Positions 1-5,480 of a stretch of DNA of 7,146 bases are shown piece after piece. The notes beneath the pieces are model-generated. The model was not told the origin of the DNA and did no database searches. It worked only from the letters and a program-made list of their open reading frames with translations. The stretch is taken from assembly GCA_020437045.1 (NCBI GenBank), contig JAGQWV010000115.1:1-7146 (forward strand), written 5' to 3'. This DNA is from Saprospiraceae bacterium (GTDB taxonomy: Bacteria > Bacteroidota > Bacteroidia > Chitinophagales > Saprospiraceae). Both the position numbers and the translations under genes were made by a program. Positions within the stretch are counted from its first letter, which is position 1. Each line of letters begins with the position of its first letter.

Positions 1-23
1 TATTCGGCGTTTATGACAAGAAA

Positions 24-72
24 ATTCGTCATTCGATTATTCTATATTCGTCATTAAAGAAAATACGTCATT
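24..72. repeat. Degenerate ATTCGTCATT repeats, three copies
   Basis: The decamer ATTCGTCATT occurs exactly at 24-33 and 46-55, and once more with one change (ATACGTCATT) at 63-72. Start-to-start spacing is 22 and then 17 bp. The copies lie immediately upstream of the first gene, and the last ends 6 bp before its ATG. Irregular spacing and sequence decay argue against a CRISPR array. It resembles the degenerate ATTCGTCATT-type intergenic low-complexity repeats seen in some Bacteroidota and related genomes (recalled, not searched). A role as an operator for the operon cannot be excluded. Confidence 0.5.
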
Positions 73-78
73 CAAAAC

Positions 79-1212
79 ATGATTATTCAACAAATTGAAT
101 TTTTTGAAGTGAGGGTACCGGCCCTGCCCGATGCGGTGGCCAGCAAAAGCATAAATAAACCTTTACATAAGTTGCCGGTGGGAGCCTCCGAAGGTTGGTC
201 GGTACAATTCGATGTACTGCCCAAGGTCATTATCAAATTGTCTTTGAAAAATGGAATAATTGGCTGGGGAGAATGTTATCGCGATCACAATTGGACCGTA
301 CTGGAAAACATCAGCAAGATTTTGCTGGGACGACATATAAATACCATATCCCTTCAACATCTACCTTTTGCTTTCTGCCGCGAATATGATGGTTTTGAAT
401 GCGCTCTTCATGATGCATACGCCAGGGCTCACGACATGAGGGTGGTTGATCTTTTAGGAGGACCACTTCGTGAAAAAATTAGAGTCGGAGCCTGGTCCAG
501 TCACCGGGAGAAAGAAGAGATACCTGATTTGGCCCGTAAATTCCGGGATATGGGATTTGATTGCATAAAATTTAAAGCCGATCTGGAGGACGATGTCGTG
601 GCCTGGTGCGAATCCATCAAAGTAGTCGATGAAAATCTTGATGTCATCCTGGACCCAAACGAACGTTGGGAAACCGCAGGCAATACCAGGAAGCGCTTGC
701 ATCAATTAGGAGAAATCGGCAATGTACTTTGTCTGGAAGATCCCGTACCCAGATGGAAACTCAATGAATTCGCCTTACTGAAGGCGCAGGGTTTAATCCC
801 TATCGTTTTACATGTATCCCTCCCCTACATTATTCACGGACAGCGCATCAAGGATGCCATTCAGGCTTTGGAATTAAATGCTGTTGATGGATTTAATTTT
901 AACTGCGGTTTGGCTAATTTTCAAAGATTGGATCATATAGCCCACGCCGCCGGTTTTCCTTGCTGGCATGGATCAGAAGTGGATTTGGGGATTTTGGAAG
1001 CCATGTACTTACATTCCTGCGCCGCCGCCGCATCTTGTCATTGGCCGAGCGATATTTTCGGAAGACTCATTCGCGAACATGACCTTTTAAAACAGCCTCT
1101 GAAAATTGAGCCTCCATTTGCTTACCTCCCTGATGGGCTGGGCTTGGGTATTGAGCCGGATATGGATGCCATCAGGAATTATCAGACGGATTATAAAGCT
1201 TATCGAGCCTGA
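79..1212 (+). CDS. Enolase-superfamily protein (mandelate racemase / muconate lactonizing enzyme-like), probable sugar-acid dehydratase or racemase
   Basis: A cytoplasmic 377-residue enzyme of usual family length. Enolase-superfamily members abstract a proton alpha to a carboxylate, with Mg2+ stabilising the enolate; typical substrates are sugar acids, dipeptides or cycloalkenoates. The N-terminal capping domain spans about residues 1-125, followed by the LLGGPLREKI junction (125-134) and then the barrel. Visible motifs are K164-x-K166 on strand 2 (FKAD), likely metal ligands D192 (LDPN) and E220 (CLEDP), and a C-terminal HGSEVDLGI (297-305). The usual third acidic ligand is replaced by His245 (IVLHVS), and the strand-6 Lys of the MLE subgroup is missing: that stretch reads DGFNFNCG. 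The ATG at 79 lacks a Shine-Dalgarno sequence, as is common in Bacteroidota. It is the first gene of the operon, 33 bp before the RidA fusion gene. The fold is certain. The substrate is not, and a sugar-acid role rests on the symporter and CBM9 neighbours. Confidence 0.9.
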   Translation: MIIQQIEFFEVRVPALPDAVASKSINKPLHKLPVGASEGWSVQFDVLPKVIIKLSLKNGIIGWGECYRDHNWTVLENISKILLGRHINTISLQHLPFAFCREYDGFECALHDAYARAHDMRVVDLLGGPLREKIRVGAWSSHREKEEIPDLARKFRDMGFDCIKFKADLEDDVVAWCESIKVVDENLDVILDPNERWETAGNTRKRLHQLGEIGNVLCLEDPVPRWKLNEFALLKAQGLIPIVLHVSLPYIIHGQRIKDAIQALELNAVDGFNFNCGLANFQRLDHIAHAAGFPCWHGSEVDLGILEAMYLHSCAAAASCHWPSDIFGRLIREHDLLKQPLKIEPPFAYLPDGLGLGIEPDMDAIRNYQTDYKAYRA

Positions 1213-1245
1213 TTAAATGACCTTCAAACGTAAAGTATAAATCAA

Positions 1246-2112
1246 ATGAGAACAAACCCATTTCCCAATGATCCGGACCGATCTCAAATCTGGACAATGC
1301 TGGTCGAACGCGACATTCATGCATTTTGTGCTGCCGATTGGTCGATGGTTGCCAACGATTTTATCGAAGAAGGTTTTATGGGTATGGATGGTGGCAAAAT
1401 TGCTAATCCCGACCAATGGAAAATTAGCTACGGAAGTCTTGCTTTGTACCGGGATGAGTGGTTGCGCCAAGCCGAAATCTTTACCAAAGCCACATGGGTT
1501 GAAGATCCTGTCGAAACCTTTTTTCAATTGACGGATCTAACTCAAATTGAAATCAATGGTGATTGTGCCCTTGCCCATAAAAAATTTGATGGTTATCTAA
1601 CGGCTCCCAATGGGGAAAAAGTCATCCTAAATTGGCAAACTTTATATCAGTGCCGTAAACAAAAAGATACCTGGAAAATAAGTGGATTTATCGGATACCT
1701 CCCCTATCCTCTCGGTGATCAAAAAATGAATCTAAAGAAAAGAGTACCCGCAGGTGCCAAACAACATGCGACTGCCGGTCCCTATTCACCAGTATTGGAG
1801 ATAGAAGCCAATAAACTAGTGGTCATTTCCGGCCAGGCAGCCCTGGATATGCACGGTACCGTGGTGGGTTCCACCATTGAAGAACAAACGGAGGTTACTT
1901 TGGAAAATTGCAAAAAGCAATTGGCCATGGCTGGATGTGATTTTGCGGATGTTTTCAAAGTCAATGTTTACCTGAAAGACCTGGCGGATTGGCCACGTTT
2001 TAATGAGGTTTATGCACGTTTCTTTCCGGAACCCCGGCCGGTGCGCACAGCCGTTCAGACCCCACTGTTGATGACTTTCCTGGTAGAAATCGAATGTTGG
2101 GCTGTCAAGTAA
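1246..2112 (+). CDS. NTF2/SnoaL-like domain fused to a RidA (YjgF/YER057c/UK114) domain
   Basis: A 288-residue soluble protein with two parts. Residues about 14-155 look like a cone-shaped NTF2/SnoaL-like domain: a helical start (DRSQIWTMLVERDIHAF), then strands ending in a GEKVILNWQTLYQCRK / TWKISGFIGYLPYP pattern typical of polyketide-cyclase-like folds. This assignment is by pattern only. Residues about 166-288 are a full RidA domain. They carry GPY (178-180), SGQ (195-197), the helix TLENCKKQLAMAG, the VNVYLKDL strand, Arg267 (PVRTAV) and VEIECWA (280-286). These correspond to E. coli RidA Tyr17, Ser30, Arg105 and Glu120. The retained Arg is the residue that holds the substrate carboxylate, so imine/enamine deaminase activity is plausible. 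Stand-alone RidA is about 130 residues, so the N-terminal half is an addition. A short linker (about 156-170) joins the two halves in one uninterrupted frame. The gene lies between the enolase and the CBM9 gene. The start ATG has no Shine-Dalgarno sequence. Confidence 0.82.
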   Translation: MRTNPFPNDPDRSQIWTMLVERDIHAFCAADWSMVANDFIEEGFMGMDGGKIANPDQWKISYGSLALYRDEWLRQAEIFTKATWVEDPVETFFQLTDLTQIEINGDCALAHKKFDGYLTAPNGEKVILNWQTLYQCRKQKDTWKISGFIGYLPYPLGDQKMNLKKRVPAGAKQHATAGPYSPVLEIEANKLVVISGQAALDMHGTVVGSTIEEQTEVTLENCKKQLAMAGCDFADVFKVNVYLKDLADWPRFNEVYARFFPEPRPVRTAVQTPLLMTFLVEIECWAVK

Positions 2113-2181
2113 TACTTTACCTGCTTGGTGCATCGTTCCAATGACTATTTTAACTAATCAAAAAATACTATCTTCCACCAT

Positions 2182-2895
2182 ATGAGTGCATTCAATTTTC
2201 TTTGGATCCTCCCTTTTGTTTTTTTAATGCAAAATGAAGGAAGCCAAAAGATATATGAGGTAAAGAAGCTGGAGCAGGAAATTAACATTAATGGTCAGGG
2301 TACCGATCCGGCCTGGGCACAAGCGGCAATTCTTACTGATTTTCAATTGCCATGGAATGATGAAATTCCCCAACCAATGTCTTTTCAGGCGATGTGGACA
2401 GATTCGGCTTTATACCTCCTTTATCATGTGATCGATCATAATATAGTGGCCCCGGGTCCTCCGGACGATAAAAGAGGAGTCATACCCAGCGACCGGGTCG
2501 AAATATTTTTTAAAGTAAATGGAGAAATGAATCCCTATTACTGCCTGGAGTTGGATCCGCGCGCCCGGGTATTAGATTACAAAGCACGATATTACCGGAA
2601 TACCGATTTTGATTGGTCATGGCCAAAAGAGGACTTACAGGTGTTAGCCACAACTCAAGAAAATGGATATTCGGTAGAAGTGAAAATTACCATGAAATCA
2701 CTACAGGACATGCAAATTCTTGATGAGAATAAGACCTTGGATGTAGGATTGTTTCGCGGAGATTTTCAAACCGCCCCCAACGGAAGAACAGAAGTAAAAT
2801 GGATCAGCTGGGTTAAGCCGGATTCAGAAAGACCTGATTTTCACATTCCATCTGCATTTGGTAAACTGATCCTGATGGAGGACAAAACTCCATAA
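2182..2895 (+). CDS. Exported CBM9-like carbohydrate-binding protein
   Basis: A 237-residue protein that is essentially one beta-sandwich module of the CBM9-like type, with no catalytic domain visible. Residues 4-17 form a hydrophobic signal-like segment (FNFLWILPFVFLMQ) with no lipobox Cys, so a periplasmic location is likely. Family landmarks in order are INGQGTDPAWAQA (36-48), the MWTDSALYLLYHVID strand (71-85), PSDRVEIFF (102-110), YCLELDPRARV (120-130), GYSVEVKIT (162-170), and the closing PDFHIPSAFGKLIL (218-231). CBM9 proper binds reducing-end sugars through stacked Trp residues. Trp is present at 58, 72, 145, 147, 207 and 210, but I cannot tell which of them form a site. The gene lies 69 bp after the RidA fusion and 17 bp before the symporter, which suggests it captures the ligand that the symporter imports. 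It could instead be a chaperone-like or surface-anchoring sandwich protein. The family call is firm and the ligand is unknown. Confidence 0.82.
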   Translation: MSAFNFLWILPFVFLMQNEGSQKIYEVKKLEQEININGQGTDPAWAQAAILTDFQLPWNDEIPQPMSFQAMWTDSALYLLYHVIDHNIVAPGPPDDKRGVIPSDRVEIFFKVNGEMNPYYCLELDPRARVLDYKARYYRNTDFDWSWPKEDLQVLATTQENGYSVEVKITMKSLQDMQILDENKTLDVGLFRGDFQTAPNGRTEVKWISWVKPDSERPDFHIPSAFGKLILMEDKTP

Positions 2896-2912
2896 AAAGA
2901 ATTATTTCGATT

Positions 2913-4394
2913 ATGTCAAATTTCAACTGGTTTTTAGATGGTTCCATCATCCTGATTTATATTATCGGGACGCTCTTGGCGGGCATTATGGTTCGTAAAA
3001 TGATCCGCGGTGTAGATGATTATCTCTTGGCCGGTAGAAAAGTCGATATTTATCTGGGTATCGCATCCCTGGCCGCTACTGAATTTGGGATCGTCACTTG
3101 TATGGCCAATGCTGAGCTGGGTTATAAATATGGATTTGCTGGTACGACACCCGGTGTGACACTTTTTATAGCCATGTTTATCATCGGAAAGACCGGATTC
3201 TGTATCAAACCATTGCGAGACCGGGGTGTCATCACTATTCCCGAATTTTTTGAAAGTAAATTCGGTAAAAATGTCCGCTGGGCCAGTGGTGTCGTCATCG
3301 TTCTGGGAGGACTATTAAACATGGGTGTTTTTCTTCGCATGGGAGGAGACTTTCTTACCAATGTGTTTGGTCTGCCCCCAGGATATCTTGAAGTGATGAT
3401 GACTATTATTTTATTAATTGTGGCCATCTACACCATTCTCGGTGGCATGTTGTCTGTGTTGGTCACCGACTATATGCAATTCGTGGTTATGAGTGCCGGA
3501 TTGCTCTTCGCGACGATTTTAATATTCTTCAAATTTGACTGGTCCAGTCTGGTGGCGCATTTGTCTGACCACTATGGCCGGGCCGCATTTAATCCTTTTG
3601 AAGGAAATGCTTATGGTATAGACCGGATCATACTCGATATATTTGTCGCGGTGGCCAGTATTCTTACCTGGCAAACCATGATCACCCGCGTGCTTGCCGC
3701 AAAGGATACCCGCACAGGTCAAAAAATTTATCAGGCGACTTCTCCTTTTTTCCTGGTGAGATTTATTGTTCCTGCATTTCTCGGAATCGGAGCATTCTAT
3801 TATTTCTCCCAAACCGGACAGTTACCCGAAAAAGAAATTCTAGCGCTTCCCAGTTTCTTAACTATTGTTTTGCCGACAGGAATTCTGGGTATTTTAATTG
3901 CCGGTATGCTCGCTGCCGACATGTCTACCAATTCTTCTTATATGCTGGCCTGGAGTTCAGTGATCTACAATGATATCATGGAACCAATTCACAAACGAAA
4001 ATGGTCGGAAAAGAAGGCAATTTTCACCAATCGGGTACTGGTTGCCAGCATTGGCTTGTTCTTGTTGGTGTATGGACTTTGGTATCCTCTTAAAGGCGAT
4101 CTCTGGGTATATCTTCAGGTAACTGCTACAATTTACCTCAGCAGTATGACGACCATTCTAATTGCTGCCTGCTACTGGGATCGTGCCAATAATTGGGGAG
4201 CCATCGGTGCCATTATTGTAGGCTGCTTTATACCGATTTCTTTTCTCATCATGCAGGAAATCGACTCCACCAAGGATCTGGCCAATACCATTGGTCCCTA
4301 TAAATCGGCCGTTGCCGCCTACGTACTTACCGGTATTGCCATGGTCGTGGGAACACTGCTAAAGGAATCTCTTCACCCGATTAAAACAAATTAG
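2913..4394 (+). CDS. Sodium:solute symporter, SSS family
   Basis: An inner-membrane sodium-coupled transporter of 493 residues, the usual length for SSS (SGLT/PutP-type) proteins with about 13 membrane spans. Hydrophobic spans are visible at roughly 8-27, 47-67, 80-97, 120-141, 160-180, 187-206, 239-257, 282-298, 313-335, 371-390, 397-419, 428-447 and 464-484. Family signatures are DDYLLAGRKV (35-44), ILGGMLSVLVTDYMQF (175-190), and IAGMLAADMSTNSSYML (329-345). Within the last, Ser338 and Thr339 sit where the Na2-site hydroxyls of vSGLT (Ser364/Ser365) lie, so sodium coupling looks intact. Substrates of the family include sugars, sialic acid, proline, pantothenate and monocarboxylates; sequence alone does not decide here. 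Context favours a sugar or sugar acid. The gene lies 17 bp after the CBM9-like gene and 2 bp before a small membrane-protein gene, so these are almost certainly co-transcribed and perhaps translationally coupled. Confidence 0.93.
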   Translation: MSNFNWFLDGSIILIYIIGTLLAGIMVRKMIRGVDDYLLAGRKVDIYLGIASLAATEFGIVTCMANAELGYKYGFAGTTPGVTLFIAMFIIGKTGFCIKPLRDRGVITIPEFFESKFGKNVRWASGVVIVLGGLLNMGVFLRMGGDFLTNVFGLPPGYLEVMMTIILLIVAIYTILGGMLSVLVTDYMQFVVMSAGLLFATILIFFKFDWSSLVAHLSDHYGRAAFNPFEGNAYGIDRIILDIFVAVASILTWQTMITRVLAAKDTRTGQKIYQATSPFFLVRFIVPAFLGIGAFYYFSQTGQLPEKEILALPSFLTIVLPTGILGILIAGMLAADMSTNSSYMLAWSSVIYNDIMEPIHKRKWSEKKAIFTNRVLVASIGLFLLVYGLWYPLKGDLWVYLQVTATIYLSSMTTILIAACYWDRANNWGAIGAIIVGCFIPISFLIMQEIDSTKDLANTIGPYKSAVAAYVLTGIAMVVGTLLKESLHPIKTN

Positions 4395-4396
4395 TG

Positions 4397-4534
4397 ATGC
4401 TTATAACTTTCTGGTTGATCGTATTTTCCCTCACCATCATCTGGTACCTGGTCGTCACCATTCTTGTCGCCTGGAAGGGATTTGGTAGTCTTCGTACCAT
4501 GTTAAATGAGTTTAAGAATAACGAACAAGAATGA
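4397..4534 (+). CDS. Small single-span membrane protein, candidate symporter partner
   Basis: A 45-residue reading frame from ATG at 4397 to TGA at 4532-4534. The start is 2 bp after the symporter stop codon, the arrangement expected for translational coupling. The peptide begins MLITFWLIVF and has one uninterrupted hydrophobic stretch at residues about 2-26 containing three Trp and one Tyr. A positively charged step follows (K27, R33), then a polar, acidic-rich tail (NEFKNNEQE). This is the layout of a one-span inner-membrane protein, with the tail probably cytoplasmic by the positive-inside rule. Small membrane subunits are known for some SSS-type transporters, such as the DUF4212 small subunit; this protein is shorter and I do not claim homology. 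The function is inferred from position only. Reality as a gene is supported by its tight spacing, sensible codons and coherent membrane topology. Confidence 0.7.
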   Translation: MLITFWLIVFSLTIIWYLVVTILVAWKGFGSLRTMLNEFKNNEQE

Positions 4535-4567
4535 GTTCCTATCCTCTATAAAATGGACACTTTAATC

Positions 4568-4604
4568 AATTCAATTTGTTTATTTCTATCATAAACAATG
4601 AATT
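4568..4604. terminator. Stem-loop between convergent genes, possible bidirectional terminator
   Basis: AATTCA (4568-4573) pairs with TGAATT (4599-4604), and TTGTTTAT (4576-4583) pairs with ATAAACAA (4591-4598). A 2-nt bulge (4574-4575) lies on the left arm and the loop is 7 nt (4584-4590), giving 14 paired positions. It sits in the 113-bp AT-rich gap between the end of the symporter operon and the end of the HAD gene. The stem is GC-poor and no clean T-run follows on either strand, so a classic intrinsic terminator is not proven. Confidence 0.45.
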
Positions 4605-4647
4605 TGAACAATATCAAAATATAATAGAATTCACAAATAAAGTAATA

Positions 4648-5343
4648 TTATATAATCTCAAGCAAATCTGAAATAGATGTGAATTGCCGGAATTTTTGAT
4701 TTTCGATGGAATAATCAATTTTTTCGTGCTCCCAGGTAGTATGAAAGGGCACATGACAGGCCCAACCACCTAAATTAAGAACGGGTAATACATCGGACTT
4801 CAGTGAATTGCCAATCATTAAAAACTGACCCGGATTAATATCCAAATGACGGATTAATTTTTGATAATTAATTTCTTTTTTGTCCGATAATATTTCGATG
4901 TGATGAAAATATTTTTCTAAACCAGATTTTATCAATTTACGCTCCTGGTCCAGCAGATCACCTTTGGTGGCCATCACCACCCGAAATTGCTTGCTCACTT
5001 GCCCTAAAACATTTTCCACCCCGTCAAGAAGTTCAATGGGTTTGTGCAGCATTTCTTTACCATATTGAATAATTCGCTCGATAACCTCTACTTTAATGGT
5101 ACTGTCGCTGATATCTATAGCTGTTTCGATCATGGAGAGCATAAAACTTTTGATACCATATCCATAATCTTCGAGATTTCTAATCTCTCTCCCCAGGAGC
5201 TCACGCGAGACAGTATGCCGGGGATGATATACTTCCATCATTTCACAGAACTTATTCTCAATCTCTTGAAAATAAGGTTCATTGACCCAAAGCGTGTCAT
5301 CCGCATCAAATGCGATCACCTTAATACCTTCGATCTTTTCCAT
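4648..5343 (-). CDS. HAD-superfamily hydrolase (HAD-IA-like phosphatase)
   Basis: A cytoplasmic phosphohydrolase-type protein of 231 residues starting at ATG 5343; an in-frame TTG one codon upstream (5346) is a less likely start. All four HAD motifs are visible. Motif I is DADDT with nucleophile Asp13 and Asp15. Motif II is MATKGD with Thr126. Motif III is a Lys in SDKKE (155/156). Motif IV is GNSLKSDV with Asp184. A helical cap between motifs I and II (about residues 18-100) fits the C1-cap subfamily that includes phosphoglycolate phosphatase-like enzymes. Likely substrates are small phosphorylated metabolites, but none can be named. It is transcribed convergently with the symporter operon and divergently from the sulfatase, so it is its own unit. 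It reads as more AT-rich than its neighbours by eye. It may be a housekeeping or damage-control phosphatase unrelated to the catabolic genes. Confidence 0.9.
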   Translation of the reverse strand: MEKIEGIKVIAFDADDTLWVNEPYFQEIENKFCEMMEVYHPRHTVSRELLGREIRNLEDYGYGIKSFMLSMIETAIDISDSTIKVEVIERIIQYGKEMLHKPIELLDGVENVLGQVSKQFRVVMATKGDLLDQERKLIKSGLEKYFHHIEILSDKKEINYQKLIRHLDINPGQFLMIGNSLKSDVLPVLNLGGWACHVPFHTTWEHEKIDYSIENQKFRQFTSISDLLEII

Positions 5344-5480
5344 CAATCATTTTTTATTAATATACCTGCAATATAAAAAGACAGATCATTCATCACCTCA
5401 TTTGACTCGGAGGGGAGTAGTATTTTGACTCAGAAGTCTTGATAGTTTAGTACCTTCTCCACGATAAATCTAATTAAAGG
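5344..5480. promoter_or_regulatory. Divergent promoter gap between the HAD and sulfatase genes
   Basis: This 137-bp gap must hold promoters for both outward-facing genes. On the + strand, TAGTTTAG (5443-5450) is one base from the Bacteroidota -7 consensus TAnnTTTG. A TTTG lies 15 bp upstream (5424-5427), shorter than the usual spacing. On the - strand, TATATTG about 30 bp before the HAD start is a truncated match. Neither is strong. AAAGG directly abuts the sulfatase ATG and is too close to act as a Shine-Dalgarno sequence. Confidence 0.35.
5401..5436 (+). repeat. Direct repeat pair TTTGACTC(G/A)GA(G/A)G
   Basis: TTTGACTCGGAGG (5401-5413) and TTTGACTCAGAAG (5424-5436) agree at 11 of 13 positions and start 23 bp apart, close to two helical turns. 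They lie 44-80 bp upstream of the sulfatase start. Paired direct repeats in this position may be an operator for a dimeric regulator, or duplicated -33 promoter elements. Confidence 0.45.

Noticed and set aside
1..57. Open + strand frame from the window edge to TAA at 55-57, possibly the end of an upstream gene
   Set aside because: It runs through the ATTCGTCATT repeats and its translation is that of low-complexity repeat DNA (FVIR/YIRH type). No family is recognisable.
24..72. Possible short CRISPR array
   Set aside because: Repeats are only 10 bp, spacing is uneven, there are no spacers of standard length, and no cas genes are nearby.
1213..1527. Open - strand frame of 104 codons
   Set aside because: It lies mostly antisense to the well-supported NTF2-RidA gene and shows no domain-like pattern.
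1816..2133. Open - strand frame of 105 codons
   Set aside because: It is antisense to the conserved RidA domain; its length follows from the codon composition of the real gene.
3122..3427. Open - strand frame of 101 codons inside the symporter gene
   Set aside because: It is a shadow of the symporter membrane spans, with no signal of its own.
5344..5346. TTG start for the HAD gene
   Set aside because: An ATG follows immediately in frame at 5343 and the HAD core begins a few residues later, so the ATG is the simpler start.
5044..5376. Open + strand frame of 110 codons opposite the HAD gene
   Set aside because: The - strand frame has all four HAD motifs in order; this one is its antisense shadow.
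5476..5480. AAAGG before the sulfatase ATG as a ribosome binding site
   Set aside because: It directly touches the start codon, leaving no spacer, and the other genes here also lack Shine-Dalgarno sequences.
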